A stretch of DNA of 64,000 nucleotides from Bacillus thuringiensis (GTDB taxonomy: Bacteria; Bacillota; Bacilli; Bacillales; Bacillaceae_G), in the NCBI RefSeq assembly GCF_014932895.1, contig NZ_JACYOF010000001.1, positions 558,001 to 622,000 of the forward strand. Reading direction: 5' to 3'. Below the pieces are notes generated by a model. It was not told the DNA's origin. It searched no databases and saw nothing but the letters and a program-made list of their open reading frames with translations. This document shows positions 18,439 to 30,951 of this stretch, one piece after another. A program made the translations under genes and the position numbers. The stretch's first letter is position 1. Each line of letters opens with the position of its first letter.

Positions 18439-20235
18439 CTATTTTCTCGCTTTTTGATTTTGTAAATATGCTACATAATATTTAGCAGCCTCTACAGGAT
18501 CTGTTTTTTCCATTTGTTTTACTTTAAAGATGATTTCCATCTTTTCAAGTTTTTCCTGATGACGTCTGAGCGTCTCCAAATGGCCCTGTAACACTTCTTC
18601 TGTGTATTCTGGATTAATAAATTCATCCGTCGAAATATCAGTAATAATATTTTTCAACTTTTCATCAGAGAGCCAACTTAAAAATGTTCCGACTGAAGGT
18701 TCATTTCCCTTTTCATAATATGCGTACAGTTCATATAAAATCCCTTTATGTTCTTCTGTATGAAAATCTTCTATATGAGGTTCCATACGAACGGCCACTT
18801 CTGCACTTTGCAACATATGGTAAATAATTTCTCTTTCTGCCCTTTCAAAACCTGTTAACTTCGGTTTTGTTTGAACAATTTGAGACGGCTTAGAAACCTG
18901 CTTTACTTGTTTTTGCTGTACCTTTTGTTCTTTGCGATATTGGTGCAATTGATTCAAAAGTGTTTCCATTGAATACGAAAATTCTTGCGATAATGACTTC
19001 AAATATGATTCTGCCTGCATCGCATCCTGTAGCAACGATAACTCTTTTAAAACACTTTTCACATATTCTTCTTTGCCAGACTCATCTTGCAAATTTTTCC
19101 CTAAACGCAAATAATTTATTTTAAAACCAACAAAACTTATACTTGATTTCACAAGATTTTCAAAAGCGGTAGTCCCATATTGTTGCACATATTCATCAGG
19201 ATCAAGCTTATCTGGCAAGGATGTAACTTTCACTTGGCAACCAACTTGCAACAATAATTGCCCTGCTTTCATTGTCGCTTCTCGCCCTGCTTTATCACCA
19301 TCATAGCAAAGAACAACAGTTTCAACGTTACGTCGCAGAAGCTTTGCTTGTTCTTCCGTTAAAGCTGTTCCCATTGTCGCAACAGCTTCTTCCACACCAC
19401 TTTTTACCGCAGCTAGTACGTCGGCATAACCTTCAAAAAGGACCACTTGCCCACGTTTTCTAATAAACGGCCGTGCTTTGTGGAAGTTATACAACAATTT
19501 ACTTTTGTGAAAAATCGGTGTTTCAGGGCTATTTAAATATTTCGGAGTGTCATCTCCTAACGCCCTTCCACTAAACGCTATCACCTTACCTTGTAACGTA
19601 TGGATTGGAAACATAACTCTTCCACGGAAGCGATCATAATGACTACCATCCTTCTCGCTTCTTATTAGAAGACCAGCTTGTTCCATACTAGACAGCGATA
19701 AACCTCTTTTTTGTAAAATTTTTGTTGCTGCATCCCAAGCAGGTGATGCATAACCAATTTCAAACTTCTCAATCATCTCTTTCGTAATACCACGTTTTAA
19801 TAAATACGAAAGTGCTTCATTTCCCTCTTCCGTATTTACTAATAAATGATGATAATACTTCTTTAAAAGTTCATGAGCCTGTTGCATGATGACAGTGTCA
19901 TCAGATATGTCTTCTTGTTGTCCTTGTCCTGATGTATACTCTGCAACTGCAATTCCATTTCTTTCACCAAGCTTTTGAACAGCCTCGGTAAAAGCCAGTC
20001 CTTCCATTTTCATTAAAAAGGAAAATACATTTCCGCCTTCTCCACATCCGAAGCAATGAAAAATTTGCTTATCAGATGAAACAGAGAATGAAGGAGAATT
20101 CTCACCATGAAATGGACAAAGACCGAAATAGTTGCGCCCCTGCTTTCTAAGTTGAACGTATTCACCAATCACTTCAACAATATCGGATGACGTCCGAATT
20201 TGTTCAACAACTTCTTCGGGAATTCTGTTCCCCAT
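18439..20235 (-). CDS. dnaG: DNA primase
   Basis: Synthesises RNA primers for replication. 598 residues. N-terminal zinc ribbon Cys40-His43-Cys61-Cys64 (CPFHGE...HCFGCGEGG). The RNA polymerase core carries the TOPRIM segment LFEGYADVLA and the acidic YDGDKAGREA and LPDKLDPDEY motifs. The C-terminal third is helical and would bind DnaB/DnaC helicase. The upstream neighbour is the yqxD pseudogene rather than an intact yqxD. Confidence 0.96.
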   Translation of the reverse strand: MGNRIPEEVVEQIRTSSDIVEVIGEYVQLRKQGRNYFGLCPFHGENSPSFSVSSDKQIFHCFGCGEGGNVFSFLMKMEGLAFTEAVQKLGERNGIAVAEYTSGQGQQEDISDDTVIMQQAHELLKKYYHHLLVNTEEGNEALSYLLKRGITKEMIEKFEIGYASPAWDAATKILQKRGLSLSSMEQAGLLIRSEKDGSHYDRFRGRVMFPIHTLQGKVIAFSGRALGDDTPKYLNSPETPIFHKSKLLYNFHKARPFIRKRGQVVLFEGYADVLAAVKSGVEEAVATMGTALTEEQAKLLRRNVETVVLCYDGDKAGREATMKAGQLLLQVGCQVKVTSLPDKLDPDEYVQQYGTTAFENLVKSSISFVGFKINYLRLGKNLQDESGKEEYVKSVLKELSLLQDAMQAESYLKSLSQEFSYSMETLLNQLHQYRKEQKVQQKQVKQVSKPSQIVQTKPKLTGFERAEREIIYHMLQSAEVAVRMEPHIEDFHTEEHKGILYELYAYYEKGNEPSVGTFLSWLSDEKLKNIITDISTDEFINPEYTEEVLQGHLETLRRHQEKLEKMEIIFKVKQMEKTDPVEAAKYYVAYLQNQKARK

Positions 20236-20273
20236 AACTCCATCTCCGTGTCGTATTTTGTATTCGATATAAA

Positions 20274-20729
20274 TTAAAAAATTCCTTTATAATTCGACAA
20301 TATTTTTTCTAAACTTGTTAGAAGGTGCTGTCGATCACGTTGTGTAAACGATTTTGGACCTTTCGTATAGATCCCTTGTCTGCGTAAATTCGCAGATACA
20401 TACCTACTATATAAAATTGTATCCATTTGCTCATCTGTTACAAATGTACCTCTTGGAGACAATACATATACACCTTTTCACAAGAAAACTAGCAAGCGCC
20501 ATATTCTGTTTGATCACGAGATCCGTTGCTTTTGCATGTTGATAAATATAAAAATCAACTTCATCTGTTTAGAATCTACATAGATCCAATTGCCTTACTG
20601 TTTTCTTAAACGATGAGCATATGATGCGACAAACAAAATTTCGACATGAAATTTCGTTCCAACTTACACAATTTCAGCCTTCACAAGTCATGCATCAACA
20701 CCAACTAATATCTTTTTGATGTTTTGCAT
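20274..20729 (-). pseudogene. Decayed yqxD-like gene (DUF188/UPF0178 family)
   Basis: Reading the minus strand from the ATG at 20729 gives KILVGVDA, stop, LVKAEIV, stop, VGTKFHVEILFVASYAHRL, stop, GNWIYVDS. The frame then shifts to TDEVDFYIYQHAKATDLVI and shifts again to KGVYVLSPRGTFVTDEQ...KGPKSFTQRDRQHL. Together these follow the DUF188 pattern (VDADACPVK, FVASYDH, DFYI, LSPRG, TKGPKPFT). That makes three in-frame stops and two frameshifts. The last 62 codons remain open. In B. subtilis an intact yqxD precedes dnaG. A functional paralogue may exist elsewhere in the genome. Confidence 0.85.
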
Positions 20730-21072
20730 ATTTCTGTATTCTACATCCCTTTTGTGAATCCTTCCATAATGTGCGTTTTCTTGTATAGATTTTGTCGATT
20801 TAACGTAATTACATGTCTTTTTCGTAAATCCTATCCCTAGTTTATTCTGAAAAATTAAAGTCTAAACGTAAAATATAGGTTTTTATCACAATTTTTTATT
20901 ATAATATATTTTCTTCAACTACGCTACATATCCCTTTATTTTTTCATCTTACATTTCAGGATAACGAAACCCCGCCTTTAATATAATGAAAAAAACAGAA
21001 GAATATAAGTATAACCACTCCGCTATCATCTATTACTAATCCGCAGGTATCGCATTTCATACGAGCAAAAAA
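20730..21072. other. AT-rich gap between yqxD pseudogene and yqfL
   Basis: About 340 bp with no supported gene. Presumably it holds the dnaG operon promoter. Several TATAAT-like strings occur, but none with a convincing -35 partner. Confidence 0.5.
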
Positions 21073-21097
21073 AGCACATTCACCTTTGGTAAATGTG

Positions 21098-21099
<2 letters not shown>
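21073..21099 (-). terminator. Terminator of ccpN-yqfL
   Basis: An AGCACATT/AATGTGCT stem with an inner ACC/GGT and T7 on the minus strand, overlapping the yqfL stop. Confidence 0.8.
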
Positions 21100-21919
<820 letters not shown>

Positions 21920-21939
21920 TCACTTTAAACAAATTACAC

Positions 21940-22575
21940 TTATTCGTTATTTACTAAGTTTACAAACGCACGTGTAATATTTGTTTTTGTAATTCGCCCA
22001 ATCACTTCTAAACCTTGCTTCGTATCTTTTACAACTGGCATCGCATCAATCTGTCTTTCTATTAATTCCATCGCAATATCATATAAAGAATCCTCTCTAC
22101 GACACATCGCAATGTTTGGCATCCTTGTCATGATAATATTAACCGGAAGAGAGGTTAAATCCTGCTTTCCTAAGCTAGCTCGTAATAAATCTTTTCGAGA
22201 CACAACACCAACTAATAGAGTCGACTGATCTACAACGAATAATGTACCAACATCTTCTAAAAACATCGTACAAATTGCATCGTATACAGAAACATTTTTA
22301 TCAATTACAACCGGTCTAGATTGATAATCTTGTACTTTAATTTTCTTAACAGCTTCAGATAATAGCTGTCCCCCAGTTTTACCCGTATAAAAATAACCTA
22401 CGCGTGGACGCGCTTCTAAATAACCAGCCATCGTTAAAATTGCTAAGTCTGGTCTTAGCGTTGCACGTGTTAAACCCAATTGCGCTGCAATGGATTCCCC
22501 TGTAATAGGACCGTGATCTTTTACAATCTGAATGATATGTTCTTGCCGTTTATTCAGCTCTATGATAATCACCAC
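21940..22575 (-). CDS. ccpN: Transcriptional repressor CcpN (HTH + CBS pair)
   Basis: Repressor of gluconeogenic genes under glycolytic conditions. About 208-211 residues: helix-turn-helix at 5-60 (GPITGESIAAQLGLTRATLRPDLAIL), then two CBS domains that would sense nucleotides. The start is uncertain: GTG codons at 22575 and 22572 lie within AAAGGTGGTGAT, which could itself be the ribosome site for a slightly later start. In B. subtilis glyQ-glyS separate recO and ccpN; here they are absent. Confidence 0.92.
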   Translation of the reverse strand: MVIIIELNKRQEHIIQIVKDHGPITGESIAAQLGLTRATLRPDLAILTMAGYLEARPRVGYFYTGKTGGQLLSEAVKKIKVQDYQSRPVVIDKNVSVYDAICTMFLEDVGTLFVVDQSTLLVGVVSRKDLLRASLGKQDLTSLPVNIIMTRMPNIAMCRREDSLYDIAMELIERQIDAMPVVKDTKQGLEVIGRITKTNITRAFVNLVNNE

Positions 22576-22659
22576 CTTTAATGCACAACGAAAAAAGTTA
22601 TACTATCTCTTAAATATTATATACTAAATATGCTATTCGAAAAAGAAAGGATGTAAAAA

Positions 22660-22675
22660 GGACCGTATACGGCCC
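22660..22675 (-). terminator. Terminator of the era-recO region
   Basis: GGGCCG-TATA-CGGTCC followed by T5 on the minus strand (one wobble), directly after the recO stop. Confidence 0.7.
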
Positions 22676-22679
22676 CAAA

Positions 22680-23426
22680 TTATATTTGAAACTTATCAAG
22701 TTGTTCTAGGAAACGTCTTGATTTCAAATAAATCCCGCAATATTCATCATAATATGTATTCAATACTAAACGCATTTGTTTCTTTGTGCTATCCTTCACT
22801 GATACATTGCCAAGTCTATGTAAATCGAAGTGATAGAAAAGACGTAACAATTTATGAACAGCTTCTCCTACCGGTATACGATACGGATCTTGCTCCGCAT
22901 GACGCGAGCACAGAAAACCGCCTTCTCGAACAGAGAAGGCGACAAAATCTGTTTCTTGATGACAAATCGCACATGTATCAAAGTACGGGCGCATCCCTAA
23001 TACCGGAAGCATTTTCGTTTGATAAATTAATGATAACACTTCTGGGTCAACACCCTCACACATATAATGCAACGTTTGATATAACATTTCAAATAAATAC
23101 GGATTATGTTTTTTATCTTCTGTTGCTTTATCAGTTAACTCAACAATAAATGATGCATAAGCAGTTAAAAATATATCCTCGCGAATTTCTTTCATAGTTG
23201 AAATAATCTCGCCTTGTTGCAAAGTCCCAAGTCCAGATCCCATTTGAATAAGAAAATGCCCATGTGTCATAAGTTGCGAAACAGATGCTAACCGGCTTTT
23301 CGGTTTTTTCGCTCCTCTTGCCATTGCACTTACCTTACCAAGTTCTCTTGAGAATATTGTAACAATCTTGTTCGTTTCTCCGTAATCTGTCGTACGGATA
23401 ACGATGCCCTCAACTTTTTGAAACAT
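22680..23426 (-). CDS. recO: DNA repair protein RecO
   Basis: Recombination mediator that loads RecA on SSB-coated DNA together with RecF and RecR. 248 residues from the ATG at 23426 ([22 protein letters not shown]); an in-frame upstream start at 23453 overlaps the spacer after yqzL. The N-terminal OB fold is followed by a helical domain with a zinc site (CAICHQ ... CSRH). It follows era and yqzL in one operon as in B. subtilis. Confidence 0.93.
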   Translation of the reverse strand: MFQKVEGIVIRTTDYGETNKIVTIFSRELGKVSAMARGAKKPKSRLASVSQLMTHGHFLIQMGSGLGTLQQGEIISTMKEIREDIFLTAYASFIVELTDKATEDKKHNPYLFEMLYQTLHYMCEGVDPEVLSLIYQTKMLPVLGMRPYFDTCAICHQETDFVAFSVREGGFLCSRHAEQDPYRIPVGEAVHKLLRLFYHFDLHRLGNVSVKDSTKKQMRLVLNTYYDEYCGIYLKSRRFLEQLDKFQI

Positions 23427-23459
23427 GTTCGTCACCATCCAAGGTTTGAACAAAACGGG

Positions 23460-23603
23460 TCAAGAAATTGGAGAGTCTAGATGCGCTAGCTCCTCTTCAT
23501 GTTGATCCATCTCATCGTTTACGTCTTTTTCCATCTCTTTCAAAAGCAAGTACGTTTCAATGCTTCCTGTTTTGGAGAAAAACTTCCAGGTAAAATCTAG
23601 CAT
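23460..23603 (-). CDS. YqzL family small protein
   Basis: A 47-codon ORF: MLDFTWKFFSKTGSIETYLLL followed by an acidic tail (KEMEKDVNDEMDQHEEEL). AAAGGTGGATTCTT gives a good ribosome site. Its location between era and recO and its opening (MLDFTWKFFSKTG) match the conserved Bacillus YqzL. Function is unknown. It is too short for routine ORF cut-offs. Confidence 0.85.
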   Translation of the reverse strand: MLDFTWKFFSKTGSIETYLLLKEMEKDVNDEMDQHEEELAHLDSPIS

Positions 23604-23731
23604 AAGAATCCACCTTTCTCAATAAGCGTAGCCTATAAACCAATTTCTTTTGTTGTTATTAAATTGACCCATTTTGCCCATTTTCATGTGAGAAAAATTT
23701 TTCCTAATTTATCAAAGTTCATAAAAACCAA

Positions 23732-23764
23732 TAATCAGCGGATGAACAGAACATCCGCTGATTA
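23732..23764 (-). terminator. Terminator of era
   Basis: A 13-bp perfect stem (TAATCAGCGGATG/CATCCGCTGATTA) with a 7-nt loop. On the minus strand it is followed by TTGGTTTTTAT. Confidence 0.8.
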
Positions 23765-23779
23765 CAGCTTTACTCTATT

Positions 23780-25121
<1,342 letters not shown>

Positions 25122-25143
25122 TCATTAAAGGCCTTCAAGGCAC

Positions 25144-25170
25144 TTCCAAAGCTTAATAAAAGCTTCGGAA
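25144..25170 (-). other. Hairpin between dgkA and cdd
   Basis: TTCC-A-AAGCTT pairs with AAGCTT-C-GGAA (11 bp on the minus strand counting one wobble), 5-nt loop, no T-run. A processing site or weak attenuator is possible. Confidence 0.4.
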
Positions 25171-25175
25171 TGCAA

Positions 25176-25529
25176 CTATACCATATACGGTAAAAAGATA
25201 ATAGCACCAATTATAACAGCTATAACTGTAAATAATAAAACTGCTCCCGCTGCGACATCTTTTGCAATTTTCGCAAACGGATGAATATCGGCAGTCGCTA
25301 AATCTACTGTTTTTTCCACAGCCGTATTTACCATCTCTAAACTCATTACAATTCCTATTACAATAAGTAATACCATCCACTCTACTTTCGTAATATGGAA
25401 ATAAAAGCCGCAGCATATAACAATGACTGCGGCTAAATAATGAATTTTCATATTTCGTTCCTGACGAAGACAAAAGAATATACCAGCTATAGCATATCCA
25501 AAACTATCTATAAGTTTTCCTTTTTTCAT
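25176..25529 (-). CDS. dgkA: Undecaprenol kinase / diacylglycerol kinase family
   Basis: Small integral membrane kinase, 117 residues, three hydrophobic helices. It contains the family [14 protein letters not shown] motif and a following [17 protein letters not shown] stretch. In Gram-positive bacteria the substrate is undecaprenol, feeding the lipid carrier for wall synthesis. Start overlaps the ybeY stop by 4 nt (ATGA). Confidence 0.93.
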   Translation of the reverse strand: MKKGKLIDSFGYAIAGIFFCLRQERNMKIHYLAAVIVICCGFYFHITKVEWMVLLIVIGIVMSLEMVNTAVEKTVDLATADIHPFAKIAKDVAAGAVLLFTVIAVIIGAIIFLPYMV

Positions 25530-25996
25530 CGACCTAATCCAAACGCTTCTAAAATTTCTTTTTGTCTTCCAAACATTTCTTTCTCATCCTCTTCAGTCAT
25601 GTGATCATAACCAAGTAAATGTAAAAAGCCATGTAACGCTAAAAAGCCAAGCTCACGATCAAAAGAATGTCCATACTCTTCAGCTTGTTCTTTCGCTCTA
25701 GGAATAGAAATAATAAGATCTCCTAGCATGCGCGGCATCTCCGCACCTACAATTTCCATTTCTCCTTCTCCCAGCTCTTCCATAGCAAAGGAAATTACAT
25801 CAGTAGGCTGATCCTTATCTCGGTAATCACGATTAATCTCACGAATGCGCTCGTTATCTACAAATGTCACTGATAACTCCGCACCATCCTCTATATTTTC
25901 CATTTGAGCTGCTTTTTCTAACACTTCACGAATTAGATTCACATATTCCTCTTTTACTTCTTCTGTTTCATCCATAAAATCAATTAATAAACTCAT
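25526..25996 (-). CDS. ybeY: Endoribonuclease YbeY
   Basis: Metal-dependent RNase needed for 16S rRNA 3'-end maturation. 156 residues with the family zinc motif HxxxHxxxxxH ([11 protein letters not shown]). Start and stop both overlap neighbours by 4 nt (pgpH and dgkA), indicating tight translational coupling. Confidence 0.95.
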   Translation of the reverse strand: MSLLIDFMDETEEVKEEYVNLIREVLEKAAQMENIEDGAELSVTFVDNERIREINRDYRDKDQPTDVISFAMEELGEGEMEIVGAEMPRMLGDLIISIPRAKEQAEEYGHSFDRELGFLALHGFLHLLGYDHMTEEDEKEMFGRQKEILEAFGLGR

Positions 25997-28137
25997 TCTT
26001 TCTCCTTATCTTCCGGTAGTTCCGGATATGTAATACGAGAATGGAAAATACCATTTAACGTCTCACATAACGTTTTTCCAACGATTTGTAGTTCCTTAAA
26101 TGTCAAATCACATTCACTAAATTGTCCATCTTGTAAACGATCTTTAATAATACTCTGCACTAAATTATTAATTTGATCTGGCGTTGGATGATTCATGGAA
26201 CGCACTGCAGCCTCTACACTATCAGCAATACCAACAATTGCCGACTCTTTAGAAGTTGCTTTTGATCCCGGATAACGGAACATCTCTTCTGTATATTTTT
26301 CCTTATCTTCTTTAATCGCCTTATAGTAAAAATATTTAAGCAACGTTGTACCATGATGTTGCCCAGCAATATCAATAATTTCTTGTGGGATATGGTATTC
26401 TTCTAACATCTTTACCCCATCCGCTACATGAGCAATAATAATATCCTTACTCGTTACAGGATCTAGTTTATCATGCGGGTTTTCAATTCCCATCTGATTT
26501 TCAATAAAGAAACGTGGTTGTACTGTTTTTCCTACATCATGATAATACGCCCCAACGCGAGCTAACACACCATTTGCCCCAACCGCTTCACAAGCAGCTT
26601 CAGAAAGGTTCGCAACCATTACACTATGGTGATATGTCCCTGGCGCTTCTAGCAAAATTCTACGCAAAAGTGGATGATTTGGACTTGATAGTTCCACAAG
26701 TTTCATGCTTGATACAATTCCAAGTCCACTTTCTAAATATGGTAAAATCCCCATAGCTAGAACCGAAGAGATAATTCCTGAAACAGAAGCCATTAATAAT
26801 TGCGTACCAATTTCAAGAAGTGAAAAATTCCCATTACGTAACAATAACAATGCCGCCAATACGACTACATTTAATACAGAAACGAGTATACCCGCTTGTA
26901 AAATCATCGTACGAAGATTTTTTTCTCTCAAGAAAATACTAACTGACAATGAACTTAATAAAACATAGATTCCTACACTATAATTGAGTGTGCTCGTTAC
27001 TCCTTCATTAAACATAATGCTTCCGCACACAGAAAAAATCATACTTGTTAAAAATACAAATCGATCACCAATCATTAGTTTTACAAGTATTGTCCCCATT
27101 GCAACTGGAACAACATACGCGATTCCCGCATATTCAAGCTTTTGAAATAAACTAATGATTTTCATTAAAACAATCGTGATAGACAAAATGGTAATGTAAG
27201 CTAAAATATACGGTCTATCTTCCCTTCTCCGCTGTAAAAACACTTCAAATTGCTTATGCATAAAGTATAGTAGTACACCAATAAGCACCGCTAACCCAAC
27301 ATAAGGTTGGAAACTATTCCCTTCTTCTAACAAACCAACTAATTTCAACTGATTGTACATATCACTTGAAATCGTTTCACCTTCCCTTACAAGTACTTGC
27401 CCTTGAAGAATATAAACAGGCGGAACTAAATCTTCCTCTGCTTTTCTCTTCTCTTTTGTCAAGGTCGGATCATAAAAATAGTTTGCTGAAATCGCATATT
27501 TCCCTAATGCCTTAATGGCTTCTTTCAAACCATTATCGACATTAACACTATTCATGTCACTTACATATCGATCTTTCGCATCCTTTAGTTCATCCATTTT
27601 AATATGCTCGGTCATAATACTATTAATAGCTGTAACTGCTGCATCTTTCGCTAATACCAACTGGCTCGGATCTGCATTAATCAAGTTCAGTAAGTTTGAA
27701 TCAGATAACTCTTTCGTTAATTCGACAGGTAATTTCTTTTTCAACTTGTCCACTTTCTCAGCATCAGTTATCTTTTTTTGCTCATCCGGTCCAATAGCTT
27801 TTATCTCTTGCACCACTTCATCTACTTTAGCAAAGACGTCATTCACAATATCCACTTTATTTTGCTTATACTCACTTTTATATGTATATTGATCTTCAAC
27901 TTTTGTAGCGGCTTCTTTTTTCTTTTTTTCCGTTGTAACCTTGTCTTCAATTTTCACAGGAGAGTGGATTGTCTTTTTCGCAATAGAATACATTGCAACA
28001 TCTAATTGCTCTGGTTTTACATTATTCATAAGTGCAAAAAATAGCACTGCTCCTAATACAACGTAAGAAATCCAACTTAGTTTTTTCGAATGTTGTAAAT
28101 TACGAAACCACTTAGAAATTTCTTGAGATCTTGACAT
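25993..28137 (-). CDS. pgpH: Cyclic-di-AMP phosphodiesterase PgpH (7TM-HD)
   Basis: 714 residues in three parts. An N-terminal anchor is followed by a long extracytoplasmic Lys/Glu-rich domain (7TMR-HDED). Then come about seven membrane helices. A cytoplasmic HD domain carries [20 protein letters not shown] and GQHHG. It degrades the second messenger c-di-AMP. It matches yqfF and lies between phoH and ybeY. Confidence 0.93.
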   Translation of the reverse strand: MSRSQEISKWFRNLQHSKKLSWISYVVLGAVLFFALMNNVKPEQLDVAMYSIAKKTIHSPVKIEDKVTTEKKKKEAATKVEDQYTYKSEYKQNKVDIVNDVFAKVDEVVQEIKAIGPDEQKKITDAEKVDKLKKKLPVELTKELSDSNLLNLINADPSQLVLAKDAAVTAINSIMTEHIKMDELKDAKDRYVSDMNSVNVDNGLKEAIKALGKYAISANYFYDPTLTKEKRKAEEDLVPPVYILQGQVLVREGETISSDMYNQLKLVGLLEEGNSFQPYVGLAVLIGVLLYFMHKQFEVFLQRRREDRPYILAYITILSITIVLMKIISLFQKLEYAGIAYVVPVAMGTILVKLMIGDRFVFLTSMIFSVCGSIMFNEGVTSTLNYSVGIYVLLSSLSVSIFLREKNLRTMILQAGILVSVLNVVVLAALLLLRNGNFSLLEIGTQLLMASVSGIISSVLAMGILPYLESGLGIVSSMKLVELSSPNHPLLRRILLEAPGTYHHSVMVANLSEAACEAVGANGVLARVGAYYHDVGKTVQPRFFIENQMGIENPHDKLDPVTSKDIIIAHVADGVKMLEEYHIPQEIIDIAGQHHGTTLLKYFYYKAIKEDKEKYTEEMFRYPGSKATSKESAIVGIADSVEAAVRSMNHPTPDQINNLVQSIIKDRLQDGQFSECDLTFKELQIVGKTLCETLNGIFHSRITYPELPEDKEKE

Positions 28138-28313
28138 GATTTCAATACCTTCTCCTCTCCAGAAATAAAGTGAAACTATTTATAGCTTTCATTTCTTCTA
28201 GCTAACGATACTTTAAGGCAACATTTTTATACACCAGTACCTATAGTTTATTTTCCTATACCTTTCATGATAGTAAAAAATATGCCGTTCGCCAACCTTA
28301 TCATACAAAAAGA

Positions 28314-28338
28314 AATGATCCTGACAAATAGGATCATT
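28314..28338 (-). terminator. Terminator after phoH
   Basis: A perfect 9-bp stem (AATGATCCT/AGGATCATT), 7-nt loop, and CTTTTT on the minus strand, overlapping the phoH stop. Confidence 0.75.
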
Positions 28339-29293
28339 CCATTTTATCATATGCCTCAATAATACGTTGCACCAGCGGATGTCTCACAACGTCCGTTTGT
28401 TCTAATGTAATGAATGAAAGTCCTGATACACCAGATAAAATGTTAGAAGCAATAGAAAGCCCTGATTTTACCCCTTTTGGCAAGTCTATTTGTGAAGGAT
28501 CCCCTGTAATAACCATTTTAGAACTAAAACCTAATCTTGTTAAAAACATTTTTATTTGGGCACCCGTTGTATTTTGAGCTTCATCTAAAATAACAAATGA
28601 ATCATCAAGCGTACGCCCTCTCATATAAGCAAGCGGCGCGATTTCAATTACTCCTCGCTCCATCATACGTTGCGTATATTCTTGTCCAAGAATATCGTGC
28701 AGCGCATCATACAATGGACGTAAGTACGGATCTACCTTCTCTTTTAAATCCCCTGGTAAAAAACCTAAGTTTTCTCCAGCTTCTACAGCAGGTCTTGTTA
28801 AAATAATTTTCTTTACATACCCTTGCTTTAAAGCTCTCACAGCCATTACTACAGCTAAGTATGTTTTCCCCGTCCCAGCAGGTCCCATCCCAAATACAAT
28901 ATCATTCTTCTTCATTGCATGAATATATCGTCTTTGCCCCATTGTTTTTACACGAATGGATTTACCTTTTGCCGTTTTAAAAATTTCTTCTTCATATAAC
29001 TCTTCAAATTGAGCAATTTTCCCTTGTTGTGCGAGCTGAATTGCATATGCAACATCTCTTTCTGTAATTGATACACCTTTACGAATAACAACAAGTAATT
29101 GCTGTAAGATTTTTTCTACGAGCGTCACAGTTTCAACTGCCCCAGACACATGAACTGTTTCCCCTCTAGTTACGATTGATACATTAAGTTCTCGTTCAAT
29201 TACTTTTAAATGAGCATCATTGACTCCAAAAAGAGCGATTGCTTCGTTAGTATTTTCCAATTGTTGGTTCATTTCTACTAATTGTTCTGCCAT
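28334..29293 (-). CDS. phoH: PhoH family protein
   Basis: Predicted RNA-associated ATPase of 319 residues. An N-terminal KH-like region is followed by the PhoH domain with Walker A GPAGTGKT at 137-144 and Walker B FVILDEAQN. A GDPSQIDLP switch motif follows. It is 3 nt after yqfD and upstream of pgpH and ybeY. The exact role is unproven. Confidence 0.93.
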   Translation of the reverse strand: MAEQLVEMNQQLENTNEAIALFGVNDAHLKVIERELNVSIVTRGETVHVSGAVETVTLVEKILQQLLVVIRKGVSITERDVAYAIQLAQQGKIAQFEELYEEEIFKTAKGKSIRVKTMGQRRYIHAMKKNDIVFGMGPAGTGKTYLAVVMAVRALKQGYVKKIILTRPAVEAGENLGFLPGDLKEKVDPYLRPLYDALHDILGQEYTQRMMERGVIEIAPLAYMRGRTLDDSFVILDEAQNTTGAQIKMFLTRLGFSSKMVITGDPSQIDLPKGVKSGLSIASNILSGVSGLSFITLEQTDVVRHPLVQRIIEAYDKME

Positions 29294-29296
29294 TAC

Positions 29297-30496
29297 TCAG
29301 TCTCCTTGAATATCGAATTCGGATATTGGTTGTGGCTCTGCAATATTTTCAATTACAGTATAATGCAATGTGACTTTTAGTTGATCCGCCTCAACCTCTT
29401 TACTCAAAATCTTATCACTTACAATCATAGCATGTTCATCCAATTTTTTCTTTAGTTCTTTTTCGGCCATCTCTTTCGCTACTTTCAATGCCTGTTTTTC
29501 TGTGTATTCTCGATTCGCTTCTTCCTCTTCTCGTACAATATCTTTTTCATATGCAATCGGTAATGTAAAACCAAATAATTTCACATCATGTTTTATACTT
29601 TCAGTACGAGAGCGTTTATACTTATCATGTTGAAATCCCCATATTTTTATTTTCGCATCCCCAAATTTAAGAAAATATTCATTGTATGCATTCCCAGTAT
29701 ACACTTGAAATTGTGTCTTTAACGGAACATTCACCTCAGATGTGTACCACGTTTCTCCATATACAATACCTTTCGCTGAAACAACCGTCGGATTCTCCTC
29801 ATTACCATATATTCCCGATACGAGGAGCTGCCCCTTTTCTACATGATCATTTTTCATGACAACCGGTTTTCCAACTTCAACAAATGTTTTTGTGATAATC
29901 GCTTCTTTTTTTGCCACTAAATTTTGCGATTGTTGCTCCTTTTCTTTTTTCGGTTCGTTTTTTTCAACAATTTTAAAATGATACGTCGTCCCTCTTACTT
30001 CTAGTCCTGCCCAAGTAATCGCATTAATATTGTTTGTCAAATGGCGTTGTACATCTTCTACACTAGGTATTTGAAACTGTAGTTTCCCTTTTTTAATACC
30101 CATTTTGTCCAATTCTTTCATCAATATATATTCTGTTTCAGGTTTTGCTCCTGTAACCTCAATTTTCCAAACCATATTTGACATTGCAATCATGCCAAAA
30201 AAGAAAATTAAAAAACCGATTAAAAAGCCACTGTTTTTAATTAAACGCTTATTCCAAAAAGGAAAACCGTAGCGTCCAATAAAATATAATTTACATTCAT
30301 TTTTTCTATAAATTGGTTTTATTTTTTTCACATCGCGTAACAACATACAAAAAACTAACGTTTCATCAGCAATCTTCTTAACATCCCAAACCAATAAATT
30401 TCTCCGTACACATTCGTTAACAAACCGTTCCGCTCCCCTACCTTCAATTCGCACTTTTACATACCCAAGCCACTTTATAAACCATTTATTTTTCAT
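29297..30496 (-). CDS. yqfD: Sporulation protein YqfD
   Basis: 399 residues. A basic N-terminal domain (about 90 residues) is followed by one membrane segment (GFLIGFLIFFFGMIAM) and a large extracytoplasmic domain with long helical C-terminal stretches. This is the layout of the YqfD/SpoIV-type sporulation family made under sigma-E in the mother cell. It follows yqfC in the same orientation. Confidence 0.9.
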   Translation of the reverse strand: MKNKWFIKWLGYVKVRIEGRGAERFVNECVRRNLLVWDVKKIADETLVFCMLLRDVKKIKPIYRKNECKLYFIGRYGFPFWNKRLIKNSGFLIGFLIFFFGMIAMSNMVWKIEVTGAKPETEYILMKELDKMGIKKGKLQFQIPSVEDVQRHLTNNINAITWAGLEVRGTTYHFKIVEKNEPKKEKEQQSQNLVAKKEAIITKTFVEVGKPVVMKNDHVEKGQLLVSGIYGNEENPTVVSAKGIVYGETWYTSEVNVPLKTQFQVYTGNAYNEYFLKFGDAKIKIWGFQHDKYKRSRTESIKHDVKLFGFTLPIAYEKDIVREEEEANREYTEKQALKVAKEMAEKELKKKLDEHAMIVSDKILSKEVEADQLKVTLHYTVIENIAEPQPISEFDIQGD

Positions 30497-30632
30497 CTAC
30501 TACCTTCACTACCCTTCTAAAAGTAGATATACTACTTTTCATTTGAAACATTAAAATAGCTCGTACTAAAATGAAACAAAGTGAAAATTTAATCTTTCTC
30601 TATCAACGGAACTTTTACAGGATAAAGAAGAA

Positions 30633-30653
30633 AAACTTCACAAATGGAAGTTT
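30633..30653 (-). terminator. Possible terminator or attenuator between yqfC and yqfD
   Basis: AAACTTC/GAAGTTT with a 7-nt loop and T5 on the minus strand. It lies in the 160-nt gap before yqfD, so readthrough would be required for co-transcription. Confidence 0.6.
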
Positions 30654-30657
30654 CACT

Positions 30658-30951
30658 TCAATCCCCTTTTTTTTCATTTTCCAAAAATGTTACTTGTTCA
30701 ATTATCCCTTCGAGTAAAAGTTCTTCTGGAAGAATCGTTTTAATAACAAAGGATTGTCCTTTAATTAGTAATTGACCGTGTTTTAATAGCAATCGTACTT
30801 CTTTATCTGAAAACACTAATAACCCTCGATGATTTTCTATATAAATATGTATTTGCCCAACAAGAGTAATCCGAGGTAGATCCATTAATACATCTACTGG
30901 TAGGTCTACTTGTTTTGTTAACCAATTTTTCATTTGTTCTAATTTCTTCAC
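30658..30951 (-). CDS. yqfC: Sporulation protein YqfC
   Basis: 97 residues. The GTG at 30951 is preferred, with a G-rich ribosome site 9-10 nt upstream; the frame stays open to 30972. The conserved core LPRITLVGQIHIYIENHRG ... LLIKGQSFVIKTILPEELLLEG matches the YqfC family, which is sigma-E dependent in B. subtilis. A partner of yqfD; function unknown. Confidence 0.88.
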   Translation of the reverse strand: MKKLEQMKNWLTKQVDLPVDVLMDLPRITLVGQIHIYIENHRGLLVFSDKEVRLLLKHGQLLIKGQSFVIKTILPEELLLEGIIEQVTFLENEKKGD

